NCBI GenBank assembly: GCA_004194705.1 | Contig: SADC01001278.1 | Location: 124,001-188,000, forward strand | Length of the DNA: 64,000 nucleotides | Reading direction: 5' to 3' | Origin: Ditylenchus dipsaci | Taxonomy: Eukaryota > Nematoda > Chromadorea > Rhabditida > Anguinidae | Shown here: positions 10,558-21,432 of the stretch, in pieces | How the letters are laid out: the number at the start of each line of letters is the position of its first letter | How positions within the stretch are numbered: the stretch's first letter is position 1 | Notes under the pieces: generated by a model | Seen by the model: only the letters and a program-made list of their open reading frames with translations | Databases searched by the model: none | Told to the model about the DNA's origin: nothing | Position numbers and translations under genes: made by a program

Positions 10558-13500
10558 TAAATTCGGTTTTTATATTTGAAGATTTTCTTGTTATTGCCGG
10601 CTTGGCTAATGCAGAGGACACTTTTTGCATGACTTGTGGTGTGTATGGTTTCTGCAAATCAGATAATTTAAATCAAACTGTTGCTACCGCCGCTTACACT
10701 TATGATATAGACGAGACTACTAGTTCTGCCTACACCATTTGTTCTCAATGTATCTGCCCAGAAGGCATTGAAGGCAATTGTTGTGAACAATGTGGAGAAA
10801 TTTTATATTCAATACAGTCGCGTGTGAATTAGAATATTTTAGTGCCTAAGCCCTGCGAAAATCAAGAAATGTGCTTAAATGCGACACATGGTAGCACACA
10901 AATGTGTCAACAACTGGGTCTTTTTGATTTTGAATGCGTTTGTGAGCCTGGCTTTAGAGGCCAATTCTGCAATGAATGTATGCTAAGAACAGTTATTAGA
11001 ATATGTATATATATTTAAAAAATTCAGCTATGAATTACTGCGAGCCTGAAAATAACCAATGTAGTTTGCTAGGCACTCAAACCTGCATTTCCTTTCTAGA
11101 CTCTTATATTTGTGCCTGCTCTCCAGACTTCACTGGTGCTTATTGTGAAAGTTTGTGAATATTGATTGAAAAGATTTTTCAAATTCAGTTTTAGCTAAAA
11201 TGCCTGAATATTGCGAAGCAGAAGAATGCGGTGTGTGAAATTTAACTTTAAAACATTGGTTTTAGAGTCAGCTTGCAGTGTTCTCATGCTCTTATTTTTC
11301 AATTTCCGAAAATGAGAAAAATTTCGGGTTGTTTTCGAGATCTTCGGGTGAAAACCCAAAATCTAAAAGTCGAAACCGGAAGAGCTCACGTAGGTTAAAA
11401 ACAGCTCTGAAAAATATCATACAGAACCAGAGATACAAACCCTTAAAATTGAGGAGGGATGGCGGTTATTAGAGAAGGGGCGCTAATTTCGTAGAATACG
11501 GTGTTTTTTTTATTTCTAAAAAGACAAAGCACTTTTTGAATATAAATTGCCTTGAATGAAATTTTTTTAGGGGTATAAAAGGTTTGAGCATATTTCCCAT
11601 TTTTTGTGCTCTTTTGTAAAAAAATTATTTTATTATTGTATTCTAAGTATTCTAAGACACCTTTTTCGGTCAAGACAAATACGATTTGAAAATGAACAAA
11701 CATTTAAAAAATTAGTATTCACTGTAAATTTTTATTGACATTCTGCATATTCAAAGTACAAAACTAAGCTTCTGTTCAGTCTGCAATTCAAATAACCCTT
11801 GTCGAAACGGTGGGACATGTTTCTATGATGGACCAAATCAATATGACTGCGAATGTAAACCAGGTTTCACCGGTCAAAATTGTGAAGGTAAATTGTAGCA
11901 TCAAATGCTCCCACAAAAACATAAATTCATATTTACTTAGTCGAGTTTCTTTGCGAAGCGAGCAATCCCTGCCAGCATGGAGGAACATGTTCAATTACCA
12001 TGTTTACAAATGACACTATAGACAATCATCAAACTGATTATGAGTGTCAATGTCTTAATATATGGATGGGCAAACACTGCGAAGGTCAGTAATTGAAGTG
12101 TCAATCCAAATTTTTGATAAAACTTTCTTTTGTTGAGATTTCAATGCTTGCAGTCAAAAGCCTTGCCAAAACAATGCCACTTGTTGGCCAACAGGCCATG
12201 ACCAATATGAATGTGATTGTGCGCTAGGATTTACAGGACCAGATTGTCTAGTAAATATTGACTTTTGTGAGCCCAATCCCTGTGCCTTTAATGCCACATG
12301 TGTGGATATGATTGAAGACTACCAATGCATGTGCCCACCTGGTACAAGCGGCAAGAATTGTGAAAATAGTATGTACTAGAAATTATTGAATAATTTATTC
12401 CAAATTTCCAAATTTGGCAAGAATCTATTATGACTAGCTGGGGATCATGTCCACGGTTAGTCTATTGGCGCATCTCTAACTTATAAATCTCCTTCAGGGT
12501 TTGAGGCTTGGATTTGAGATGCGCACACACCCATGCCTTAGCCATGATTCCGAGCAAGACCTTTTGATCAAAACACAATTTTTTGACACAATGCGAAGAG
12601 TAAAACTTGATTAATTTCAGAGCGTGACAACTGCTTAATAGACAACGACAACTCGACCACATTTATTCCTTTTGAAGACGAGCCGCCTAACAAATGTCAA
12701 TTAGTGGACTTAAATGCCACCTGTGTAGACACATTGACCAATTACACATGCATTTGCTCTTCCAATTATACCGGTTCTCATTGTAACATAAGTAATAGAT
12801 GATTTATAAAAAATAAGGTAAAATAAAATGATTAAATTTAGCTACTTTAATGTGGACTCTGCTTGAGCCATTTCCTAACCCTGAAGACCAGCATCTAATA
12901 CAGGTTTATATATTTTGAAAAAAGAAAGATGTCTCTGCTAGAATTACAAAAATGTTTAATTATTATCAAAAAAGTTTTTAGTTGATATTTATCGAAACTT
13001 GACAAAATTTGAAAAATGAAAATTTTTAGCTAAAATAGTGAAACAAATTCCACTGATTAGTCAATTACTCTATTCAACCTGTTCGAATCCTTCATATTTA
13101 CGACTTTTTTTCAGCCATCGTGCTCAGCTTGCAAAACTACACGACACGCATAGTTTACTATGCACGGCCTTTTCCGTGTTAAAAATACAAAACCATAACT
13201 TTGAAGCTAATTTTTGTTGTTGTAACGATTTGTTTACAATTGTCCCTAAAATATCTATGAATCACTTATTTTCTACTTTTTTAGTTTGTGAACATAATCT
13301 TGGCTAATCCAGTGTCATTCAAGAGATCACTCCATTTTTCACCAATAATGGCTTAGCAGGGAATAATTCTGATATAAGTTGGGAAATGGAAGATCTTTTC
13401 ATTTGGGCCTCTTTTCAAGGTCAGGAGCTAAACTTGAGGTAGCTTTAAAAAATTAAAACGTTGGCCATTTTCTCAATTTAAGCAGCGAAATCACAAAATA

Positions 13501-16500
13501 CAACGACCCAAGCCTGGGAAGTTGCTTTACTTTCAATGGCATTAACAGTTCCACCAGCTATAGCACTGACTCAGCTGGGGAAGATTTTGGTAACACTTTC
13601 GAAATCTTCTTACAAATAAGTCAAAAAGCGACTAAAATTTTAAGGCTTTCAAGCACTAATGAAAGTAAGAGAAGACGAGTATTTGCCATGGACAAAACTA
13701 GCAGCTCTGCAAGTATTTATCCATGCTAGAGATGAGATTGTTTTCAGCGACAGTCAGAGGCATTTTGCAGAACCTGGACTAGTCTCCCAATTTGTCATTT
13801 CTTCGGTAGGCACTTATTTATAAATTAAGCTTTAGTTAATAATCAATATATTAGACAGTTTATGCCAGACTGGGCGGTATCTATGGTGCCTGTGTAAATG
13901 ACACATCTGAAGTGAAATCCTACTACTATCCCGGCAAATACACTAATTATGTATGTGTGTTAACTAAAAGACATATTTCATAGGGAAAGTTTAAGGGATG
14001 TGTGTTAAGCTGCTATCAAAATGTAGTGCATCTAATGTGTGGTTGTACAGACCCCAGATATTTGGGTATCGATGACCCTAAGATAAAAGTCTGTCCATTG
14101 TCAAAAGGTTAGTTGTTTTTATAAACAAAGTTCTAAATGAAGTTTGAGATTTCCAAGGAATAAAATTTGAAAACTCTACCATGCAAAGTAGAGTAGTTGA
14201 CGGTCGCTTATTTTGGCCTTACCCGGTTAGTCGGTCGGTTAGTGGATTACCCGGTCAGTTAAGGATGCTTAACATTATGGATGCTTAACACATAAATTGC
14301 ATACTATTTCGAAACTACAGTTGATTTTCGGTACAATAATCACCTTAGAAAACTCAGAACAATTCTAAGGCATGTCTTTTTTAAGTTAGTCATTTTATTT
14401 GACGCCCAAAATAAAATATCACTTTCATAAAGGGATGTTATATCGAATTTGAACTGTTGTCTAATCCTTCACTTTACATTATTCTTCAAGCGTATTAAGA
14501 GAAATAATCTGTATATTTAGAGGTTTTCTTGGCACCGCCATTTTTTTTTCATTTTTTTCTACTGAACATATTATATCCCATTCGACTCCAAATTGATCGC
14601 TGAGCAATATGTTCTCGATGAAAAAATTTGTGTTGTGGTCTTTTATTATTGCAAAAAAATTTAGCTTAAAGCGGTGTTGACCTCCAAGAACACACTGCTA
14701 AGCGTTATATTTGGAGTCGAATAATATATAACATATAACGGTTGAAAAAAGGGCATATAGATGTTTCCCAAATATTCTAGTTCTCGAACTGAATTTCAAA
14801 AATATTTTTGTTTAAAATAACTTGTATTGCTGTTGTATATAAAATCGTAAGAGAAATCGGGTTTGTCAAGACCAAAAATGTGATTACAGCCACCAAAACC
14901 CCAAAACATGGAGTGGGTACCACCTGTCCAAATCCACCTGGAGGACCAAAACTTTTTTTTTTTTCAAATTAAAAAAACTATTCTTCAACGAAATTATGTC
15001 AGGAATTGAGTCTTTAAAGACCATAATGATGGTTTTAGTCACCTAAAGCTCAAAACCTGGTGGATGGGTACCCTGGTAGGGTGGGTAGGTACCGCAACAG
15101 GGTGGGTAGGTATCTCAGTATAGATAGCAGGTAGCCCGAATAGGGTAGGTTCTTCGGTAGGGCAGGTAGGTACCTGTTAAAGCCTATTATAATTTTTAAG
15201 AAATGCGATGCTTCAGAGAAGCCTTAAGAACTACTTTAAACATGAAATGTTTGCTTATACCCGAAAGGTCTTTTTCAACTTTGTAAGTGTAAAATGTAAA
15301 TTAAAAATTTTTATGCTCACTTAATGAATGAAAAAGCAACAAATGAGTGCTCTGATGACATATTGCAAAGGCAAAATTCCAGAATTGGAATATTTGTAAA
15401 AAGTTTCCCAAATATTCCAGTTCTGGAATATTTGGAAAACGAATAGTCACCGAAAAAAGCCGGAAAAGGCTATTGTTGGTTGTTTGAACTGCGCTGCAGT
15501 TGTGGTATCAGTGATGTTGTTGGGCTGAATACGCAATCGAACTTTTGACTAGTTAAAGTGATGAGAATAAGAAAAACGTGAGAAATCATTGATATTTTTG
15601 TCTGTTGATGTTGAGTGTGTTCAAATAAAGATTTTGCTACAAGTTTGGTGCCATTCGTTTTCCGACTCATCCCTCTTTCGAGTAAAAAAGATCTCTTCGA
15701 AATATCGCGAATTAAAAAAGTTATGTAAAATATTCGATGGGGAGTTTATGATGCGCCACCCTGTATAACGCAGAGAATTGGTCTTAGGCATCTTTTATGT
15801 GTTCATTATATAAAGTGCTTTGATAATAAAAGCTTTTTTTACAGTGGTGGATTAGTCATCGCATTTTTTTTAGAATTTCTTTCTGACTAGGAATGCACTT
15901 TGACTGTAACTTAGAAAAACTTTGATCGAATCTTGTGAGAGTATTTTTGTATACAATTTTTGAAATTTTATAGCTTTCTTTTCGATTAAATTTAATGAAA
16001 CCAAAGGTATTGATGTTATATAGAGCGACGATTGTAATAACAATATTCTTGCCTATTTTCAAGTGCTAAGTCGAACCTCGATTTAACGAACCCTCTGGAG
16101 ACCGAGAAAAATGTTATGGAACCTTGAATATTTTTTTGCAAAATGCAATCGATGAGCAAGTACACTTTTTGAACAAATAAGTTAGTATTATATAACATAT
16201 ATATGTCGAATTTTCCAAACTATGTATCTTTTACCCGCCCCCCCCCCTTTAAATCGAGGGTGACACTCATTTTCCAAAATGGTTCAGGGTAAGGATAATC
16301 TTGTTTGAGATAAAGCCAACCAAATAAATCCCAGAGGTTCGTTAAATCAGAATTTTAGTTAAATTGAGGTCTGACTGTATAATCATTAACTTGCAGGAAG
16401 TTGTGTGTTAAACGTGACAGCTACACTAGGTGATCCATACACTTGGAGCTTTTGTGATTGTCCTGTCTCTTGCAATGACACTCAGTACAGTGTGCTATGG

Positions 16501-17183
16501 TATTCCAGTGAATTTAGCATCAATGTAAATATGCCTTAAAGGGCATGCCCGTGCGTAAAGGCGCGAACCAGCAGTTTTTTTCAAATTTTTTTGAATCGTC
16601 CCATTTTTCACTCGTTCTGCGTTAAACCTGATATAGACGACCTTATACTGCTTTTAAAAACTAGACAGAAAACTTAAAAAATCTAGACGAGAACGAATGT
16701 AAAAATTTATCAAGAAAGAAAAGAACTGCTGGTTCGCGCCTTTTCTCCCCATCGGGCACGATCATGCCCCTTTAAAAGCGAACAAAAATATTAAAAAAAA
16801 ACTTTTTTGTAGCCAGCAGAGTGCCTTACTTCTAATTCTGGGACCTCATCACAATCTTGCAAACAAGAAATAAGTGACAGGGCCATGATTTCTGTATTTT
16901 TCGGCCTAAATTCTCAGCTGAGTTTCGAAGAAACACCCAGTATGAATGTAACATTTTTTGTTTGAATTTTTTAAATTTCTTTATTGTTCTGTTTTTTTAG
17001 ATAAATGAGTACATTTCATTATTCGGAGGTGTGACAGGCATTATAGCTGGCTTTTGCATAATTTCTGTGGTGGAATTTTCTTTTCTTGTCTACAGAGTCT
17101 TGCTAACCTTCTGTACTAATGAAAGTGTCTCACTAGACGAGGCTGGAGTTCAGGGAGATGTGGACGACGAAGCAAACTTTTGA
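10558..17183 (+). CDS. egas: EGF-repeat plus DEG/ENaC (EGAS-type) cation channel subunit
   Basis: Predicted plasma-membrane, amiloride-family channel subunit with extracellular EGF modules; the EGF-plus-ASIC arrangement is known from nematode EGAS proteins. Exons I can fix: to 10791, 10843-10977, 11028-11150, 11189-11230, 11266 onward, 11780-11887, 11941-12084, 12138-12368, 12621-12791, 12842-12903, 13313-13438, 13486-13589, 13645-13805, 13855-13950, 13984-14107, 16397-16524, 16813-16947, 17001-17183. EGF signatures include [24 protein letters not shown] and [12 protein letters not shown]. Channel signatures are [38 protein letters not shown] and the last-exon GG-G-E membrane segment. The first exon starts with [10 protein letters not shown], either a signal peptide or the end of TM1; its true start is unclear. 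13116-13300 (ARPFP...KIQNHNF) probably encodes a post-TM1 piece but is frame-broken. The pore filter reads GFC where GAS is usual. Confidence 0.85.
11286..11505. mobile_element. Partial TACCGTATTT-family element inside an EGF exon/intron
   Basis: TTATTTTTCAATTTCCG..., GAGATCTTCGGGTGAAAACC, AGAGCTCACG and the end GAATACGGTG match internal and terminal parts of the family (compare 30316-30568). The left terminus is absent. The exon beginning at 11266 (ESACS) runs straight into it, so the EGF module there looks cut short. Confidence 0.55.
12455..12560. repeat. Small inverted repeat shared with other loci
   Basis: GGCGCATCTCTAAC at about 12469 pairs with GAGATGCGCACACAC at about 12515. Related sequence (GCGCATCTCTAACTC) occurs at 23785 and 49068, next to TCGGAATTATGT. 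Lies in the intron before the last EGF exon of the egas gene. Confidence 0.5.
15055..15175. repeat. Degenerate minisatellite, GGGTAGGTACC units
   Basis: About eight imperfect copies of GG(T/G)AGGGTGGGTAGGTA-like units occur in tandem, in an intron of the channel gene. Confidence 0.6.
16069..16380. mobile_element. CAGTCGA-family MITE, diverged copy
   Basis: Left AAGTCGAACCTCGATTTAAC and right GTTAAATTGAGGTCTGACTG are inverted. The internal AACGAACCCTCTGGAGACCG resembles the better preserved copy at 61901-62085. Confidence 0.6.
16539..16772. mobile_element. AAGGGCATG-family fold-back element
   Basis: AAGGGCATGCCCGTGCG pairs with CGGGCACGATCATGCCCCTT; the inner arms GGCGCGAACCAGCAG and CTGCTGGTTCGCGCC are perfect. 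TA flanks both sides. It begins 14 bases after the donor of the channel exon ending at 16524. Confidence 0.75.
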
Positions 17184-17375
17184 GCATTGTTAACTGTAGC
17201 TATCTATTTTATCTAGTTGACATATCAAAAAAGTTACTTATAAAATACTTACTATTCAAGTAATATTACGTGCATAAATAAATTATAATAAAACTTACGC
17301 AAAATATATATCTTAATTTTAATTTGATAAAATACGACAGTCTCTTTGCTTATTAGGTCCTATTTTATCTCGGCT

Positions 17376-18176
17376 TACCGTATTTCCTCTAATAAGCGCC
17401 CCTGCTCCATTAAGCGCCCCCGCTCTAATAAGCGCCCTCCCTGGAGGGGGGTTTGAAAAATAAGCGTCCCTGCTCTAATAAGCGCCCCCCTCTCAAGGCT
17501 ATTTGCTTAGTTTGTATTTCTGTTTTTGGGAAACTTGTTTTTTAGTTACAAAATTCAAGTTCGTACTCAAATTTGTTTCCTTTACTAAAGAAAACTTTCT
17601 TTTTCGCAGATTGTCGGATCACTATCAGCCATAATGGAAGCGAGGACGACCAAATGCACTGCTTCAAGGATTCCGGAGGGATTCCATGATCTTTTGAATG
17701 CGCGAGATGAGATTCGACAGACGAGGAATGATGCTGAAAAAATAGACGCAGACCAAGACGATGAAAATTTATATCTGAGCAATAAATCTCTTCACTTCGA
17801 CGAATCTTTTGAAGTTGATTTAAATGATGAAATGTATGCGCTCAACCCTCAGTTTCACGATTTTGAATGATCGAAAGTTGTAAACCCAGCACTTTTCTTT
17901 GTTTGTAAACTCAGCATTTTTTGTTCAGTATGTTTTGTTGCCTTTTTATCATAAATAATGCGTTTTGAATTTGAGCAGTTGTGAAAAAAAAATTCTGGAA
18001 AATCAATGTCTACAACTAAAATTCTCAAGGTTTGGGTTAAACAAGGTTGGTGGCCTCGGCGCCGACAGGTTGAAAATAAGCGCCCCTGCTCCATTAAGCA
18101 CCCCCGCTCTAATAAGCGCCCCCTAGACGGGGGTTGAAAAATAAGCGCCCCGGGCGCTTATTAGAGGAAATACGGT
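17376..18176. mobile_element. 801-bp TACCGTATTT-family element, longest copy, with internal exon-like ORF
   Basis: Left TACCGTATTTCCTCTAATAA mirrors right TTATTAGAGGAAATACGGT. Subterminal AAGCGCCCCTGCTCCATTAA occurs near both ends in direct orientation, and GGGCGCTTATTAG inverted. The interior (about 17600-17870) has more balanced base composition and an acidic ORF; see the pseudogene entry. This may be the parent form of the short family members. Confidence 0.75.
17607..17870 (+). pseudogene. Acidic C-terminal exon remnant inside the TACCGTATTT element
   Basis: After a TTTTTCGCAG acceptor, a frame of about 87 codons runs to TGA at 17868-17870. It contains MEARTTKCTASRIPEGFHDL from 17634, DEIRQTRNDAEKID and a long acidic tail (DQDDENLYL, DLNDEMYA). 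No upstream exon is visible within the element. Possibilities are the last exon of a transposase (acidic tails are common in pogo/Tigger-type enzymes) or a captured host exon. I do not recognise a catalytic motif. Confidence 0.4.
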
Positions 18177-21100
18177 GACCCATATTTTGAAATGTTTTGC
18201 CAGTTGCCTTCCGTTGGTCTACACTGAAATATCACAAAAATTTTTTGCTATAAAGATAAATGAAATCAGTTAAATTATTTTTTAATCCACACTTTAATAT
18301 ATATTATCTGTAATTTAGGGACTTCTGCCTAAAGTTTTTAACCCATCTTAACATTACAAAAAATACGTTGCTGAAACAAGTTTTTACGCCCTCTCTTTCT
18401 GATGGCATTGTCGAATTCACGCAATTCCGCCTACATCACTGCTCTCCGGTTTTCGACCTATTTTGCTTCATAGCATTCTAGGGTATTGAAAGAATAATTT
18501 GTTGGAAAGAAATTAAATTTTTTTAATAAAAAACGACAAATTTCGTATTTGGAAAAAATCTTCTTTTTTCATCCCAACTTTTTTGTATGCTTTTTATCAA
18601 ACATTAACTAGTATTTCGTAAATGTTTTTTTAACAATTTCTTTCTATTATTATGATGGAACAAACAATAAAAGTATCTAGAAAATTCTCTCTTTATCACA
18701 CAAAAAAATTAAAAGGCTTTTCATGTTTGAAAAAAATTTGTTTCGCTTTTCAGTGTTTTCATAGATTTAAACAACTTTTTATTAAATAAATTTTATGTTG
18801 TTACAATATATATTTCAAAAATATGAGTAATTATTTTATTGTTTTAGTCGACATCTTTTCATATTATTTTAAAATGTTTTGAATTTTTTTGTTGCATCTT
18901 AAACTTAACAATTTAAAATTATTTTCGACTGCAGACAAACATGCTTTGAACAATTAACAGGGAGAATCATGGCGGTTTTCGGCTTGATTTTCCTCAAGTC
19001 TTAAGATTGGAATTTTTCTGTCTGTTCGCCAAAAATCCCACACAGTATATCGTTGTCCCAAATTTCAAATCGAATAGCACACATACGATAACTTTGAACT
19101 ACTCAAATACGAGACGATGACACCAATTACGTGCCAAGACAAAAGTAGTTCGAAACACACATTACGCCACAACACACCCACACTTAGATTATGACATAGA
19201 ATAAGAATTTTGGATAAAGAAGGAAGAGGATAAGGCCAAGAGAGCACGCAGTCAATTACCACCAGAAAAGTACACACACAAGAAATTAGAAAACCTTCAG
19301 TTAAATCAAATGGACTGTGGAAACTGGTCACCGGGTTACTGGGAATCCGGAGTATACATCCGCTAAGATGCAACTCCCATGTCAAGTAATTTGACCTATA
19401 TGTAACACCTTAAAAGAGGTTTTTGACTGCATTATGAAACATCGCATCCTTATTTTTCAACACGAGCAGGGCTGACTGTAATAATTGAATACCCCTGAGT
19501 TTTAAGACCTGCTGAACACAAATATCATAAAATCAGGCCTTCAGACTGAGCTGCAACCGAAGGCGTCATACGGCTTCGGTTAAAGGCGTATGACTTAAAA
19601 ACATTTCGGTGTTTAAGTTTTGCAAACTGTAAATTCTGACACTGTATTCATGTTTAGCGTAGTTAGTTTGCTTATAAATGGGCTTTTCGAATTCGAAATT
19701 CACTGTCAAATTTTTGGTTCCCTTCAAGACAAATAAAAATCAAACATAGAAGTTTATAAAATTTTTCCAATTTCCAATGTTTTTTGTCTTAAAGAAAGTC
19801 GAAAATTTTAAAAAGACTTATGAAATCCATTGAAGCATGCGAAACAAAATCTGATGTCATAATTCACAGTTTGCAAAACCATAACGTCGAAAATAAAAGT
19901 CGACCTTCATGAGTAATCGTGAAAATTCGTGCTCAGCAAGACTTAAAATCCCCAGGTAAACTATCCTTACACGGCGCCTGAACACGAATCCGCTGTCAGA
20001 ACTCGGGTTGACAAAGAAATTTTGAGTTTTTTTCCAAATTTTCTTTTTTCCGGACTTTTCGACTTCAAAGGCTAAAAAATGAGGTCAAAAATAAAGAGAA
20101 TTTTTTGTTGCAGATTTTATCGGATTCCCCAGCGTGTCAGCTTTTATTTAAAAAAAAGAACGTCAAAAATGATGCACTTTAAATAGGGGATCTCCTACTT
20201 TGAAGTTTGGCGTCGGACCTAAAAATGACCTATGGTCTTATGTTTGTTGTTGACTGAGTTTGAATTTTAAAACCGTTTGTAAGCAAATTGAGTAAGCTAA
20301 GCACGAATTTACTGTCAGCAGTTAGGTAATGTCTGTTGCAAAAATGTCTGTATAGGCACCGATAGGCGCCTGCCGACCCGTGTGTTTTAATATTTTCCTA
20401 GGCTGTTAAACATTTGTTTGATTCAAGCAGAAAGTGGGTTACTATCGATCAAAAGTCTGGCAATGCTATGGCATGCTTGGCTCGCCAAAAAAAAGTTTGA
20501 CTCCCTTAGTTGTTGATGCTGTCATCCTTAACTCTGGCCTTAAGCAGAGTGGTGGGGCTAGCCGGGCTATAGCCCTTTCCCCTTCGTCAGGATTTTTGAC
20601 TCTTAAGTCAATATTTTTAAGCCTTTTTTAGCCCTTTTAGCCCCTCCGTCAGGAAAAAGTCTGCAATCCTGTGTGCGCCTATGCCTAGGTATCTTTTCTC
20701 TGTTGCTCCTTTCTTTTCAGCGTTTGGTTTAAAGCCTTTCGATTAAAAGCCTTCGGTTTAAAGTCAAATATCACGACTAGAAGACATGCAAAAAGGATAA
20801 GCGAAGCAACAATCAATGAGATCAATGGAAAGCCATAACATGTCCATACTTTTTGATCGATAGTAATCCATTTTCTGCTTAAATCAAACGAATGTCTAAT
20901 AGCTCAGAAAATATTAAATTATAAGTAAAAAAAATTACATTCTTGAAGTCGCCCGTTTTCCCGAAATCTCCTCTATCGAATACAAAAAAACTCGTCGGTA
21001 CACAGAAAATTTAAAGAAATATGATGAATTTGCCCCATCCTGTGGTTGAGTATGTCCTAACACACCAAATCAACAGGTGTTTTAATGCAATTATTGGTGC

Positions 21101-21432
21101 GCTACTCTAAAAGAGCTGAAATTTTGCTTTTCAAACATCAATTTCCCTAATCCATTATATAATTATTTACTGTTTTGTCGGACAAAATATGCCTGCAAAA
21201 TGCCATGGGAGAATGCATATGAGCTGATTTTTGTCACTTGAGAAAGGGAGTAAAGCCAAAACTTGATAAAATGAGACTCTTCGGGACTAGGTCAAAGTAC
21301 ACAGTATTGACGTGTCATATTATCTAAGTTTGACTGGTATCCATAAGACGGCATCAAACTTATTGAAAAATTATATGTGTTTTTATACTTTCAGAGTCAA
21401 ATTTTCATTAGCCAAGCTCTGAAAATCTAAAA
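18177..21432. other. Intergenic region, 3.3 kb
   Basis: 18180-18950 is very AT-rich and empty. 19065-19400 is distinctly less AT-rich; on the plus strand it holds a 55-codon open stretch with NQMDCGNWSPGYWESG, without a recognised family, and may be a decayed element. 19440-20400 shows nothing I can support. 20415-20893 is an inverted repeat. The eIF4E-like promoter should lie just before 21433. Confidence 0.45.
20415..20893. repeat. Inverted repeat, about 60-bp arms
   Basis: TTGATTCAAGCAGAAAGTGG and ACTATCGATCAAAAGT on the left are mirrored by ACTTTTTGATCGATAGTAA and TTTCTGCTTAAATCAAA on the right. Confidence 0.7.

Larger units (their letters stand above)
14108..16396. other. 2.3-kb intron of the channel gene: repeats, no exon seen
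   Basis: Contains degenerate tandem GGTTAGTCGGTC-like units (14215-14290), a tandem array of GGGTAGGTACC-like units (15055-15175) and a CAGTCGA-type element (16069-16380). Nothing in it extends the channel frame. The 15470-15670 stretch is moderately GC-rich but has no recognisable product. Confidence 0.5.

Noticed and set aside
10792..10842. Two separate tiny introns of about 21 bases near 10820
   Set aside because: A single 51-base intron (10792-10842) gives correct phase and the same exon-end pattern as the next EGF exon.
11443..11703. 86-codon minus-strand ORF
   Set aside because: Spans the TACCG element end and adjacent intron of the channel gene; no coding signal.
19065..19385. Open 106-codon stretch on the minus strand and a 55-codon stretch on the plus strand
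   Set aside because: Less AT-rich than its surroundings, but neither translation shows a family motif, a splice-supported extension or a good start; kept only as a note.
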